Assembly: GCA_039961635.1 (NCBI GenBank)
Contig: JABRWB010000059.1
Coordinates: 1 to 61,823 of the forward strand
Source of the DNA: a bacterium
Lineage (GTDB): Bacteria > 4484-113 > JAGGVC01
Reading direction: 5' to 3'
DNA length: 61,823 bases
How positions within the stretch are numbered: position 1 is the first letter of the stretch; each line of letters starts with the position of its first letter. Position numbers and translations under genes: made by a program. The notes beneath the pieces were generated by a model. It was not told where the DNA came from. It made no database searches and saw only the letters and a program-made list of their open reading frames with translations. This document shows, piece by piece, positions 1-8,317 of this stretch.

Positions 1-74
1 ACGCTCCAACCCAAGAATATCCGCGGTGAGGTTTTCCGGATTTCGCCTGACCGGGGACCGGAGCTATTCAGTGC

Positions 75-93
75 GGGCGCACGCAGTGCGCCC
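75..93. repeat. Dispersed palindrome, copy 1
   Basis: The 19-mer GGGCGCACGCAGTGCGCCC is a perfect inverted repeat with 8-bp arms and a 3-nt loop, followed by CCCCTGCGG-like sequence. The same word recurs at 46662-46680, 46765-46783 (one change), 60576-60594 and 60657-60675, where it lies inside the ends of the CRISPR arrays. This copy is outside any gene. It looks like a REP-type repeat that is probably spread through the genome. Confidence 0.8.
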
Positions 94-299
94 CTGCGGT
101 TGTTCCCCGATCCCGGCGAGTGACAATCCGCCGGGCGTTCCTGTGTCGAAATCGCAACCATCGGCACTGGGATTGTATCCGATTCCGGCTGATTCCGCCA
201 CGCCGTCGGTTTTTCACCCGATTCCTCGGCAATCCGCGGCCCAACCGCCGCGCTCTTTGGTTCTTTAACTCCCAACGCTCAACTCCGAACTCTCAACCA

Positions 300-737
300 T
301 CAACTCTGAACACCCAGCTTTTTCTTTTCTATCTCCAGAAAGTCCTTGAGTATCGCCGCTGCGTCGGCGGGGCTGCAATCCTCCACGCCGCCCGGCCGCA
401 GCATCACGCCCAGCAAAAGGCGCCTGACCTCCAGCGACATTTCCTCAAGCGATGCGGTGCGGAACCATTCCTCGTCATGTAGCGGAGCTTTCCCGTCCGG
501 TATCCCCCTGCGCCGGCGCTCCAGCGCTTCGGCCTCCTCAAGCGACCGCTGCGCGGAGAGCCAGCGATCCTCGAAGCTTGCGCCCGGATCGGGAGTGATC
601 CCGGCTTCGGCCAGCCAGCGCTTGACCGTTGCATGATGCAGGCCGAGGCGGGCGGCGATGGCGCATGGCCTCGGATCCCGCCTGAACTCCTCGACAACTG
701 TCCGCTTCAGAAGCGGAGAAAGATTCTTGTATCCCAC
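300..737 (-). CDS. Small helix-turn-helix protein, function unknown
   Basis: This predicted cytoplasmic protein of 145 residues has a helix-turn-helix near residues 26-44 (IAARLGLHHATVKRWL). Such a domain is seen in small DNA-binding proteins and in phage terminase small subunits. The rest is rich in Glu, Arg and Leu and likely helical (residues 60-100, and an acidic-basic C-terminus with ILKDFLEIEKKK). I chose the GTG at 737 because GGAGG lies 6 nt upstream. An in-frame TTG at 755 overlaps the -10 box, so it would not be in the transcript. It sits beside tandem repeats and a dispersed palindrome, in an accessory-looking corner of the window. Terminase small subunit or transposon-borne regulator are both possible, and I cannot decide between them. 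Confidence 0.6.
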   Translation of the reverse strand: MGYKNLSPLLKRTVVEEFRRDPRPCAIAARLGLHHATVKRWLAEAGITPDPGASFEDRWLSAQRSLEEAEALERRRRGIPDGKAPLHDEEWFRTASLEEMSLEVRRLLLGVMLRPGGVEDCSPADAAAILKDFLEIEKKKLGVQS

Positions 738-754
738 AGGACACCTCCACTTCA

Positions 755-760
755 ATTATA
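755..760 (-). promoter_or_regulatory. -10 box of the HTH gene
   Basis: On the minus strand the hexamer is a perfect TATAAT, about 18 nt before the chosen GTG start. A GGAGG ribosome site lies between them. No good -35 box is visible 16-18 nt upstream. Confidence 0.5.
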
Positions 761-780
761 CAAAACTTTTGTCCAGTGTT

Positions 781-963
781 ATGGGAGTGCACCGGCTTGC
801 CTGTTTTTATGGGAGTGCACCGGCTTGCCGTTGCCAAGCAATACTTCCCATAATCGTGATGCGTGCAAAGCGAATGGACTGGTCCGCGTGCTGTGCACCG
901 GCTGTCCTGTTTTTATGGGAGTGCACCGGCTTGCCTGTTTTTATGGGAGTGCACCGGCTTGCC
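781..963. repeat. Four copies of a 28-nt direct repeat unit
   Basis: The word GGGAGTGCACCGGCTTGCC occurs at about 783, 811, 917 and 945, each after an AT dinucleotide. The members of each adjacent pair are 28 nt apart and joined by a CTGTTTTT linker. A degenerate copy (GTGCACCGGCTGTCCTG) lies near 892. The unit contains the palindrome GTGCAC. The spacing is too short and irregular for a CRISPR array. It looks like a short tandem repeat or a cluster of binding sites next to the HTH gene. Confidence 0.75.
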
Positions 964-1306
964 GGTGCCGTATATCACCTTCCGCCCCGCGCCCGTCCAT
1001 CGTGCTTTGTGCGATCCGGCCGTCCTTTTCACAAAGCCTGGATTAAGAGGCCGGAGCCTCCGACCACTGTAAACCTGCCTGCTCCCTGTTTCCTTATCCC
1101 TGCGCCCGAATTCCCAAGGCATCGCGTACGCGTACGCGGATCGGCCGATTATCGCGGACTATCGCGCGGCATGGCGTTGCACGCGCTCCCCGCGATCGCG
1201 CGTGGTTTTCGAGGCATCTATCGCGGCGTTTTCGCGGGATTCGCGCGGGATACCGCTGTCACAAATTCACCTTTGTGACTTCGTGTCTTCGTGTCTTCGT
1301 TGTAAC
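964..1306. other. Gene-free stretch
   Basis: I see no convincing gene here. The open frames are short and have poor start sites. The part from 1120 to 1255 is rich in CG-containing self-complementary words (CGCGTACGCGTACGCG and one GCGATCGC). The part from 1278 to 1303 has a triple TTCGTGTC-like repeat. It ends at the rpoD terminator. Confidence 0.6.
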
Positions 1307-1337
1307 AAAAAAAAAAAGGCGGCGGTTGCCCGCCGCC
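1307..1337 (-). terminator. Rho-independent terminator of rpoD
   Basis: Read on the minus strand, a perfect 8-bp GC stem (GGCGGCGG with CCGCCGCC, 1318-1337) with a 4-nt loop is followed by 11 T residues (1307-1317). It lies 34 bp after the rpoD stop codon. Confidence 0.9.
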
Positions 1338-1370
1338 GCTCTCCTTGATCCCCATACCAAACCGGCCGGG

Positions 1371-2576
1371 TTACGGCCTCGTTCGATCGCAGAATTCGAG
1401 CAGCCCGATGAACTGGCGCTTGCGCGTCGGATGCTTGAGCTTCTTGAGCGCTTTCACTTCGATTTGCCGGATGCGCTCGCGGGTGACGTTGAACTCCCGG
1501 CCCACTTCCTCCAGGGTGCGCGGGTGGCCGTCGTCCAGCCCGTAGCGCAGGCGGATGACCTTCTCCTCGCGCTCGCCGAGGGTCTTCAGGATCTTGTCGA
1601 TCTTGGCCTTGGTGAGCTCGTACATCGTCTCCACTTCGGGGGCGATGATGTTCTTGTTTTCCTGGAAATCCTGGAACAGCGAATCCTTGTCGTTGCCGAT
1701 GGGCTTTTCCAGCGAAATGGGCTTCTGCGCGACCTTGAGGATGTCGCGCACCTTCTCCTCGGTCACGTCCATGCGCTCGGCGATTTCCTTGCTGGTCGGC
1801 TCGCGGCCCTTGGTCTGCTGCAGCTCCTTGGACGCCTTGGACAGCTTCGTGATGGTCTCGACCATGTGGACGGGCTTGCGGATGAGCTCGCCCTGGTCGG
1901 CCAAGGCGCGGGAGATCGCCTGGCGGATCCACCACGTGGCGTAAGTCGAAAGCTTGAAGCCGCGGTCGAGGTCGAACTTCTCGACGGCGCGGATGAGGCC
2001 CAGGTTGCCCTCCTGGATGAGGTCGAGGAAGGACATGCCGCGGTTGAGGAACTTCTTGGCGATGGAGACGACCAGGCGCAGGTTGGAGTCTATAAGGCGC
2101 TCCTTGGCGGAAAGGTCGCCTTCGCGGTAGCGGCGGGCGAAATAGATTTCCTCCTCGGGGATGAGCAGGGGCACCTGGCCGATGGCGCGCAGGTACATCT
2201 TGACGGAGTCGTCGAGGCGGAGGTTCTCGGCCTTGTTAACCTCGTCCTTGGAAAAGTGGCGGAGGGCGCCGTCGTAGCCGTAGAGGGTCTTGTTGCGGCT
2301 GCGGGCGACGGCGCGGTACGCGGGCGAGTCCAGCACCGCGATCGCCTCCTCGACGCGCTTGCCGTTATTCCCCCTCTCCTTATAAAGCGCATCCAGAAGT
2401 TTGGAGATGTTCAGATAGCCTTCGCGCGTGATTACAGGCACCGACGCGGGCTGCCCCGGCGGAGCCTCTTTCAAGTCCTTTTCCTTTTCCTTATCTCTAT
2501 CCCTTGCTGAAACTGGCTTATCGGTCAACTGAAAGCGACCTCCTTGTGAAAATCGGGAAAATCCGGAATCCTGCAT
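1371..2576 (-). CDS. rpoD: Primary sigma-70 factor RpoD/SigA
   Basis: This is the housekeeping sigma factor of RNA polymerase, 401 residues. Region 1.2 ([21 protein letters not shown], near residue 125) is followed by region 2 with the -10-reading core ([19 protein letters not shown], then [15 protein letters not shown]). Region 3 begins at KPVHMVETI and the region 4.2 helix-turn-helix is [17 protein letters not shown] near the C-terminus. A long region 1.1 is absent; instead there is a short, highly charged N-terminus (about 40 residues). The ATG at 2576 has only a weak ribosome site. A strong AAGGAGG lies 10 nt before an in-frame TTG at 2528, so the true start may be there. The gene stands alone between a good -10 box and a clear terminator. 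Confidence 0.96.
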   Translation of the reverse strand: MQDSGFSRFSQGGRFQLTDKPVSARDRDKEKEKDLKEAPPGQPASVPVITREGYLNISKLLDALYKERGNNGKRVEEAIAVLDSPAYRAVARSRNKTLYGYDGALRHFSKDEVNKAENLRLDDSVKMYLRAIGQVPLLIPEEEIYFARRYREGDLSAKERLIDSNLRLVVSIAKKFLNRGMSFLDLIQEGNLGLIRAVEKFDLDRGFKLSTYATWWIRQAISRALADQGELIRKPVHMVETITKLSKASKELQQTKGREPTSKEIAERMDVTEEKVRDILKVAQKPISLEKPIGNDKDSLFQDFQENKNIIAPEVETMYELTKAKIDKILKTLGEREEKVIRLRYGLDDGHPRTLEEVGREFNVTRERIRQIEVKALKKLKHPTRKRQFIGLLEFCDRTRP

Positions 2577-2650
2577 TCCGTTACCGTTCGCAGGACAACC
2601 GGTAAGCCAGCGGCGCCGTTGTTGATAACTCGGAAGCCGGCTGACCAGGA

Positions 2651-2656
2651 ATTATA
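2651..2656 (-). promoter_or_regulatory. -10 box of rpoD
   Basis: On the minus strand this is a perfect TATAAT, about 75 nt before the annotated rpoD start. At 17-nt spacing the upstream hexamer reads TGGCGA, a poor match to TTGACA, so the promoter would rely on the -10 element. Confidence 0.6.
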
Positions 2657-2771
2657 CCGGCGAAAACACGCGTTCGCCACTTTTTACAAACATTTTCGAA
2701 AAAGTTGGTAAATCGTCTTATTGACATTGCTTTGCGGCTGTCGGCGAACCTCTTAAGGCGGCTTTTACCAT

Positions 2772-3758
2772 TCACGATGCCGCTTTCCAAAAATCGGCGG
2801 CACGGGAAATTATGTGTGTTATCGCGATTTCAGCGGCGGAGTACGGATCAGTTTTTCCAGCGGAAGCGGCGCCCGCAAGCCTTTCCACGGTTTCTATGAC
2901 CGATCGGTCGGATCGCAGAGCCTTCGAAAATGCGCCTTCCACGAGTTCCCGGATCAATCCGGCCGTTTTTCCTTGAAGGCGCTCCGCCGCGGCGCCGGGA
3001 TTGCCTTCGATATCGTCATATATCCGCAGGATGAGTCTCCAAACATCGGTTACGCCGCTTCCTTCGCCGGCAGAACAGCGGACGATATGCCGGGAAGTCG
3101 AACCCGCGTTTCCGTATTCCGCTTCGAGCAACGCCGCCAAAGCGTCCGCGCCCGGCAGGTCGCACTTGTTAACTATGAATACCTCCGAGGTTTCCAGCAA
3201 GCCTGCTTTGAGAGTCTGAACGGAGTCTCCGGAGCCGGGAGCGAGAACGAGGCACGTGAAATCCACGATATCCGAAATCGAGCCGCCCGTTTGTCCCACG
3301 CCGACCGACTCCACAAAAATGAATGATGCTCCCCAGTGCTCCATCAAAACCGCGGCGGCGGCGGCCGCGAACGAGGATCCGCCTTTTGCGCCGCGGGAAG
3401 CTATGCTGCGCACGTAAACTTTCTCATCCTGGACTTCCCCGCCCAGCCTTACCCGGTCGCCCAGCAGGCTTCCCCCGGTAAGTTCGCTCGTGGGATCCAC
3501 CAATATCAATCCAATCTTGAATCCTTCGGCAAGCGCCGGGGTGAGAAGCCTTGATATCAATGTGCTTTTTCCCACTCCCGGCGGACCGGTGATTCCGATG
3601 CGCTTCGCCCTGGCCGGCAACGCGTCCATTTTCGAAATCAGCCCCGCCGCGGATTGGATGGATTTCTCCGCGATAGTGACGGCGCGGGATAGCGCAAGCC
3701 TGTCGCCGCGCTTTACGTCGCGGAGCAATTCACCGATTTCCGTATTTTTCGCCGTCAC
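2772..3758 (-). CDS. meaB: MeaB/ArgK-type G3E-family GTPase
   Basis: This P-loop GTPase (328 residues) is of the type that loads and protects adenosylcobalamin-dependent methylmalonyl-CoA mutase in the cytoplasm. Walker A is GITGPPGVGKST (near residue 55). DPTSELTGGSLLGDRVR, FVESVGVGQ and NKCD follow in the family order. I chose GTG 3758 because it begins 2 nt after the upstream stop codon with GGAAG about 7 nt before it; a longer frame to 3824 would run into the preceding gene. The C-terminus matches the family's dimerisation arm only loosely. No mutase subunit is in the window, so its partner must be elsewhere. It is the last gene of the rib run and probably translationally coupled. Confidence 0.92.
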   Translation of the reverse strand: MTAKNTEIGELLRDVKRGDRLALSRAVTIAEKSIQSAAGLISKMDALPARAKRIGITGPPGVGKSTLISRLLTPALAEGFKIGLILVDPTSELTGGSLLGDRVRLGGEVQDEKVYVRSIASRGAKGGSSFAAAAAAVLMEHWGASFIFVESVGVGQTGGSISDIVDFTCLVLAPGSGDSVQTLKAGLLETSEVFIVNKCDLPGADALAALLEAEYGNAGSTSRHIVRCSAGEGSGVTDVWRLILRIYDDIEGNPGAAAERLQGKTAGLIRELVEGAFSKALRSDRSVIETVERLAGAASAGKTDPYSAAEIAITHIISRAADFWKAAS

Positions 3759-3760
3759 AA

Positions 3761-4987
3761 TCAGCTTCCGCGGTCCGCGGGGGTATAACGGAAAACCTTT
3801 GCAGCGCCTCTGTCCGCTATCCAAATATCGCCGGAATAGTCGGCGAAAATTGTTCGCGGCTCCACGAGATCACCGTCACCGAACCTCCCCAATATTTCGA
3901 AATTGCTCGCGAGAAGCACGACCGACGGAGGATCGGCGACAAGAACCGCCAACCGGCCTCCATCAAGAATGGAGATGTCGATTGGGCGCGAAAACAATTT
4001 TTTCTTTCCGCTGATCCCGTCAATAATCTTCAATAACTCGCCTTTGTACGTCAGCACTTTGATTCTGTTGTTGCCCGAATCGCACACGAGCAGCTTGTTC
4101 TCCCCGGGGCTGGGCTCTCCGTCTATAACCGGAGTGAAAATCGCCAGACCCCCAATCCCTCGAAACTGAAAACGCGCCGCTCCCGTATTCGACAAAAGCG
4201 CCCTGACAGACTCAATCGCTCTGGTGTCGTCCCCGGCATCAAGCAACTTCAGGTAATAGCCTCTAAACCCCACCATGCTCTTTTTGTTGATATAAACATC
4301 GTTTCCGTTGCTGTCAGCGGTGTAGAACTCGTCAACTTCCTGGTCTGTGAGGGCATAATTCGAAGACCCGTCCACTGCGAGGTAACCGGGTCTTATCGCC
4401 ATATGCAGCTTTTTATTCCTGTAAAACTGGCCAGTCGACGTGAACTCTATCACTTCCGGAACCGCAACCGGTTCGGGCACCAGGGATGAAAAAAACGAAT
4501 TAAGAACGAAAATGTGGCCTGAAGCAAATTCCAAATCTTCCGGCCGAAAGAACCGGTGAAGGGCGATTTCGTGTCTTAAGGCTTCAGAAGATGGATCGAC
4601 CATCGTTGCGTTGGACAACGCAAGCTCATCGTTTCCCAACGCGTAATCGTCAATTTTGAATCCGCATCCTATCGAGCTTTGAAATTTGCCGCGTTCGTCG
4701 AATACGTAAATCGCGCTGTAAGCTCTGTCCGCGACGTACACATTGCCGGCGCCCGCGGCCACGGATGCAAGCTCTTCGAATTTCCCCGCCGGCGTTTCAC
4801 TTCCATCGAAGCCGAGCGCAAGCTTGTATAAAGCGGCGTCCGGTTTTTGTCCACCTCCGTCCCTTGCGGCTTCCGCATCTTTGGAATCTTCGCCAGGATT
4901 GCATCCAGCCATGAAGATGCATGCAACAAGCGCGAATGCAACAGCGGGATACCAAAACAGTGCCGAGTGATTGCGATTATTGTGCAT
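3761..4987 (-). CDS. Lipoprotein with NHL-like repeats
   Basis: This exported lipoprotein has 408 residues. A hydrophobic signal (FWYPAVAFALVACIFMAGC) ends in a lipobox with the Cys near residue 29. The mature part shows repeated beta-propeller blades of the NHL/6-bladed type, such as NVYVADRAYSAIYVFDERGK, LLVCDSGNNRIKVLTYKGE and DIWIADRGAAKVFRY. It has no recognisable catalytic motif and is probably a binding or scaffold protein on the outer side of a membrane. The ATG at 4987 overlaps the ribBA stop by 11 bp, and the next gene starts 2 nt after its stop, so it is part of the ribE-ribBA-meaB run. Its link to riboflavin or cobalamin is unknown. Confidence 0.8.
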   Translation of the reverse strand: MHNNRNHSALFWYPAVAFALVACIFMAGCNPGEDSKDAEAARDGGGQKPDAALYKLALGFDGSETPAGKFEELASVAAGAGNVYVADRAYSAIYVFDERGKFQSSIGCGFKIDDYALGNDELALSNATMVDPSSEALRHEIALHRFFRPEDLEFASGHIFVLNSFFSSLVPEPVAVPEVIEFTSTGQFYRNKKLHMAIRPGYLAVDGSSNYALTDQEVDEFYTADSNGNDVYINKKSMVGFRGYYLKLLDAGDDTRAIESVRALLSNTGAARFQFRGIGGLAIFTPVIDGEPSPGENKLLVCDSGNNRIKVLTYKGELLKIIDGISGKKKLFSRPIDISILDGGRLAVLVADPPSVVLLASNFEILGRFGDGDLVEPRTIFADYSGDIWIADRGAAKVFRYTPADRGS

Positions 4988-6224
4988 TCCCGCCCTGCGC
5001 GACCTCCATGCTTTCTTCAAGCAAATGTCCCATTCTCTCCTTCTTCGTGCTCAAGTACCTTCTGTTTTCGTCGTTGCAAACAACCTCCAGAGGAACAGGC
5101 ACCCGCTCGACGATTTCCAAACCGTAACCTTCCAAACCGATCATTTTTAAGGGATTGTTCGTTATCAGGCGAATTTTCCGAACGCCGAGCATCCGCAGAA
5201 TTTGAGCACCAACTCCGTAATCCCGCTTGTCGGGCGGGAAACCAAGTTTAACGTTTGCTTCCTGCGTATCGTAACCCTCGTCCTGCAAAGCGTATGCCTT
5301 GATTTTGTTCGCCAGCCCGATACCGCGCCCTTCTTGATTTAGATAGACGAGAACACCCTTGCCGGCATCCGCAATGGCTTTCATCGAGAACACAAGCTGA
5401 TCGTTGCAATCACAACGAAGGCTGCCAAGCGTATCTCCGGTGAGACATTTGCTGTGCATTCTCACAAGTACGGGCTCTTCGGGCAGAATATCCCCCATCG
5501 TCAAAGCGACGTGTTCTTCCGCCCCGTCTTTGGTCGCGAACGCGACAATCCTGAAATGGCCGTACTTCGTCGGCAAATCCGCCGAGGCGACGTTTTGAAC
5601 CCAGTTTTCTTTCTGCAGCCGGTAATGGACGATATCGGCGACTTGAACGATTAAAAATCCGTGCTCCCGGGCAAACGACTCCAAGTCCTTCATCCGCGCC
5701 ATGCTGCCGTCTTTGTTTTTGATTTCGCAAAGGACTCCGCCCGGAGTGAGCCCCGCAAGCTTGGTCAGGTCGATTATTCCTTCGGTTTGCCCCACCCTCC
5801 GCAACACGCCGGCGGGATCCGCCCGCAGCGGAAAAGTATGGCCAGGCCTCAAAAGGTCGTCGGGCTTGGATGCCGGATCCATCAGCACCTGAATCGTTCT
5901 CGCTCTGTCTCTGGCGCTGATTCCTGTTGTAGTGCCGGATTTGGCGTCCACGGACACCGTGAACGCGGTGCCATGTCTTTCCGTGGGTTTGTCCACCATT
6001 AGCGGCAGATCGAGCGCGGCAAGCCGCTCCGAAGTCATGGGGACGACGATAAGCCCCCTTGCGTGCTGCTCCAGAAAGTTGATGGCCTCCGGCGTGACAA
6101 ATTGCGCCGCCATTGCGAGGTCTCCCTCGTTTTCACGGTCGGCGTCGTCGACAAGTATTATGAAGCGGCCGGAACGAAGCTCTTCGAGAGCCTTTTCCAC
6201 CCGCTCGATTCGATCGATTTCCAT
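4977..6224 (-). CDS. ribBA: Bifunctional RibBA (DHBP synthase / GTP cyclohydrolase II)
   Basis: This enzyme feeds both arms of riboflavin synthesis. The N-terminal RibB domain (about residues 1-200) turns ribulose 5-phosphate into 3,4-dihydroxy-2-butanone 4-phosphate and shows the DDADRENEGDL motif. The C-terminal RibA domain opens GTP and shows the zinc site CLTGDTLGSLRCDC, then LNQEGRGIGLANKIKAYALQ. Length (415 residues) is usual for the fusion. The ATG at 6224 shares one base with the ribE stop (TGATG), which suggests translational coupling. ribD and ribH are not in the window. No FMN riboswitch is visible upstream of the run. Confidence 0.96.
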   Translation of the reverse strand: MEIDRIERVEKALEELRSGRFIILVDDADRENEGDLAMAAQFVTPEAINFLEQHARGLIVVPMTSERLAALDLPLMVDKPTERHGTAFTVSVDAKSGTTTGISARDRARTIQVLMDPASKPDDLLRPGHTFPLRADPAGVLRRVGQTEGIIDLTKLAGLTPGGVLCEIKNKDGSMARMKDLESFAREHGFLIVQVADIVHYRLQKENWVQNVASADLPTKYGHFRIVAFATKDGAEEHVALTMGDILPEEPVLVRMHSKCLTGDTLGSLRCDCNDQLVFSMKAIADAGKGVLVYLNQEGRGIGLANKIKAYALQDEGYDTQEANVKLGFPPDKRDYGVGAQILRMLGVRKIRLITNNPLKMIGLEGYGLEIVERVPVPLEVVCNDENRRYLSTKKERMGHLLEESMEVAQGGNAQ

Positions 6225-6877
6225 CAATAACCCCATAAGGAAAGCTGCTCGAAAGAAAGCTTCGAGTCGCTCCCGATGATACCCGAGACCGACCTGACCA
6301 CTGCTTTGACGATTAAGTCGAACTCAAGATTCACAATGTCCCCGCATTCAACCCAAGGAAGCTTCGTCCTTTTCCAGGTTTCGGGCACCAAAACGCATCC
6401 AAATGCGTCCGAATCGATTTCCTGCAACGTAAGACTGATTCCGTCCACCGCGATAGAGCCCTTGGAAACCAAATACGGCTTGGAATCCCTTTCGACGGCG
6501 ATCTCCAGCCAGCCGTCCTGCCCAATAGGCGGTCGAACAGTGCGCACTTTTCCCATGGAATCAACGTGCCCGGCCACAAAATGGCCGCCGATGGAATCGC
6601 CGCTTTTCAAAGCAGGTTCGACATTCACCTTGTCCCCGGATTTCAGGCTGCCGAGCGTTGTCGCAATTGCGGTTTTGCCGGTTACGAAGAATTCAAGAGC
6701 ATCGTCGCAATTTTTCTCCGCCGTAAGGCAAACTCCATCAATCGCGACAGAATCCCCGGCTTTGGCTGCAAATCCAAAATCCGTACCCGATAAGGGATTT
6801 ATCGCAAGCCGGATACCGGACCCGCTTGAAACGGCGCTTTTGACGACGCCGACCGCCTGAATCAGCCCAGTGAACAC
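6224..6877 (-). CDS. ribE: Riboflavin synthase alpha chain
   Basis: This enzyme makes riboflavin from two molecules of 6,7-dimethyl-8-ribityllumazine. It starts with the family signature MFTGLIQAVG and has the two homologous lumazine-binding repeats (about residues 1-95 and 96-195), the second starting near GHFVAGHVDSMGKV. The 217-residue length is normal. The start is GTG. It lies 2 nt after the stop of the exporter gene, and a TAAAAT hexamer sits exactly 6 nt before it, so it may be expressed both by coupling and from its own leaderless transcript. It is the first gene of the rib run. Confidence 0.95.
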   Translation of the reverse strand: MFTGLIQAVGVVKSAVSSGSGIRLAINPLSGTDFGFAAKAGDSVAIDGVCLTAEKNCDDALEFFVTGKTAIATTLGSLKSGDKVNVEPALKSGDSIGGHFVAGHVDSMGKVRTVRPPIGQDGWLEIAVERDSKPYLVSKGSIAVDGISLTLQEIDSDAFGCVLVPETWKRTKLPWVECGDIVNLEFDLIVKAVVRSVSGIIGSDSKLSFEQLSLWGY

Positions 6878-6879
6878 GT

Positions 6880-7815
6880 TTAGATTTTATCACTCACGCT
6901 TCGATCCGGCGGCCGCCGAACCATGTTGGAATGCGCCATCCATACGCCAAATATCGCCAGCACCCCTCCGACGACAAAAGGAAGTGTGATTTCCTCCGCG
7001 CCGAATGCGGCATAGCTGTAAACAGCGGCAACCATCGGCTGAAGGCTCATCAGCACTCCCAGTTTTGCAGTCTCAACCCGCGCGAGCGCCCAGTACCACA
7101 GGGCATAAGATAGAACCGACGTTCCAAGCGAAACGTAAAGCAGAGATATCCATCCGATCGGCGAAACGGGCACACTTGCCGAATACTGGCGGTACGCCAG
7201 GGGAAAGAGCGGAAGCACCATCGCCAATCCAACCAGCTGAATAGCCGTCATGCTGAAAAAGGCGCCGTATTTCGTAACGAATTCCTTGCCGGCGACGGTG
7301 AATGCCACCCAGCTTAGCATTGCGACGAGTATGAGCACGTCTCCCCGGAAGCTGTCGTTTGCCCAAGAGATCCCTTGTCCCGAAATCACAACGGAGGCGC
7401 CGACCACCGACAAAAGGATTCCCGCCCATCTGTAGGCCGGTACCGTTTCTTTGAGGTAAATACCCGCGAATAAGGCCACGAAAATAGGCGCAAGGGAGTA
7501 GATTAACGCGCCGTGCGTAGTCCTGGACAGGTTCTGTCCGAAAAGAAAGAACCCCTGGTTGATGGGAATCAGCAGGATGGACAAAAGCGCAAGCATTGCC
7601 CAGTCCCGCCGCTCTATCCGGCGGATTCTGCCGGTGGCCAGGCAAAACAGCCACAGAACCAAACCGCTCAAGCAAAACCGGAGCAATGCAAACGGGATTA
7701 CGGGAATTTCAGCCGTGCCGAGCTTGGCAAAAAGGTATGTCCCGCTGACCAGGAACAGCTGAAGAGTCATCAGCGGAATGTAAGCGCGCAACGTCAAGCC
7801 GGAGAATGTTAACAT
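6880..7815 (-). CDS. EamA-family (DMT) inner-membrane exporter
   Basis: This 311-residue polytopic membrane protein has about ten hydrophobic segments arranged as two five-helix EamA repeats. This is the pattern of drug/metabolite transporters of the RhaT/YdcZ/RarD superfamily. The first half contains YLFAKLGTAEIPVIPFALLRF. The second has LLYVSLGTSVLSYALWYWAL, a conserved EamA pattern. Substrate cannot be read from sequence. The start is uncertain: ATG 7815 or TTG 7797, the latter 8 nt after a TAACAT hexamer. The stop lies 2 nt before ribE, so a role in flavin or precursor movement is possible but is only inferred from position. Confidence 0.85.
   Translation of the reverse strand: MLTFSGLTLRAYIPLMTLQLFLVSGTYLFAKLGTAEIPVIPFALLRFCLSGLVLWLFCLATGRIRRIERRDWAMLALLSILLIPINQGFFLFGQNLSRTTHGALIYSLAPIFVALFAGIYLKETVPAYRWAGILLSVVGASVVISGQGISWANDSFRGDVLILVAMLSWVAFTVAGKEFVTKYGAFFSMTAIQLVGLAMVLPLFPLAYRQYSASVPVSPIGWISLLYVSLGTSVLSYALWYWALARVETAKLGVLMSLQPMVAAVYSYAAFGAEEITLPFVVGGVLAIFGVWMAHSNMVRRPPDRSVSDKI
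6884..6889 (-). promoter_or_regulatory. Putative leaderless -10 box for ribE
   Basis: TAAAAT on the minus strand is followed by 6 nt and then the GTG start. The hexamer lies inside the last codons of the exporter gene. Its position matches six other genes in this window. Confidence 0.4.
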
Positions 7816-7842
7816 GCGCGAAACAAATCCGCGTCCCCGCCG

Positions 7843-8112
7843 CTAATCGTAATTCGCCGCTTCGTCCACATAGGAAAAAAAGTTGAATACGGCGCCGAAA
7901 AACCACCCAATGGCGAAGCCCAGCAGGAGCGCCGAAAATGCGCCCAGCAGCACGCCCACAATGGTTGTATCGTAACCCCAGTACAAGCTCCGAAGCACGC
8001 GAACCACTTCCGTGCCCAGCCTGAAAAAGCCGGCAACAATGCCGAGCGCGATCGTAAATACAGCATTGGTGACGGCCAGCGCCACACCGCTTCTGAAGGG
8101 ATGAAACCTCAT
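7843..8112 (-). CDS. Small two-helix membrane protein
   Basis: This 89-residue protein has two long hydrophobic segments (about residues 10-32 and 53-80, the second glycine-rich: LLGAFSALLLGFAIGWFFGAVFNFF). A GYDTTIVG turn lies between them. The pattern resembles short bacterial membrane proteins of the DUF5676 kind, but I cannot confirm membership. ATG 8112 was chosen because a TAAAAT hexamer sits 8 nt before it, giving a leaderless or nearly leaderless mRNA. An in-frame TTG further up overlaps that promoter. The exporter gene follows 27 bp later on the same strand. Confidence 0.6.
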   Translation of the reverse strand: MRFHPFRSGVALAVTNAVFTIALGIVAGFFRLGTEVVRVLRSLYWGYDTTIVGVLLGAFSALLLGFAIGWFFGAVFNFFSYVDEAANYD

Positions 8113-8120
8113 GAAGGGGA

Positions 8121-8126
8121 ATTTTA
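8121..8126 (-). promoter_or_regulatory. -10 box of the small membrane protein gene
   Basis: TAAAAT on the minus strand, 8 nt before the ATG. No purine-rich ribosome site fits between it and the start. Confidence 0.4.
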
Positions 8127-8160
8127 GCAAACGCGAGCTCGTACAACCGTTGCCAAGGCA

Positions 8161-8189
8161 AAAAAAAGGCCTTCCCTATTAGGAAGGCC
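8161..8189 (-). terminator. Rho-independent terminator after the IPT/dockerin gene
   Basis: On the minus strand GGCCTTCC pairs with GGAAGGCC across a 6-nt loop (8168-8189), followed by seven T residues. It lies about 130 bp after the stop of the lipoprotein gene at 8318 and before the small membrane protein gene. Confidence 0.88.
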
Positions 8190-8317
8190 CTCATTGGGGG
8201 GAGGGGTAATTGAAGCTGGAAGCCATCAGGGGCGACTTCCGAACGTTTAGACGCACGACATCAGCTTTTGTTCCCGGTTTCGGGAGCAAAAGTTGTTAAA
8301 AGTTGTAACGGAAACGG

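Noticed and set aside
781-963. The 28-nt repeats as a small CRISPR array
   Set aside because: The units are joined by a constant short linker rather than unique spacers, and there are only two pairs.
1190-1200. GCGATCGC octamer of the HIP1 type
   Set aside because: One copy in GC-rich, CG-rich sequence is expected by chance and does not show a cyanobacterial origin.
1275-2510. A 411-codon open frame on the plus strand opposite rpoD
   Set aside because: It is the antisense shadow of a clear sigma-70 gene in GC-rich DNA; the protein has no known pattern.
2721-2726. TTGACA on the plus strand between rpoD and meaB
   Set aside because: No -10 box at 16-18 nt and no plus-strand gene follows.
6878-7000. 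An FMN riboswitch in front of the rib run
   Set aside because: The ribE start lies 2 nt after the exporter gene, so there is no leader, and the conserved RFN segments are not present in the exporter coding region or in the 8113-8317 gap.
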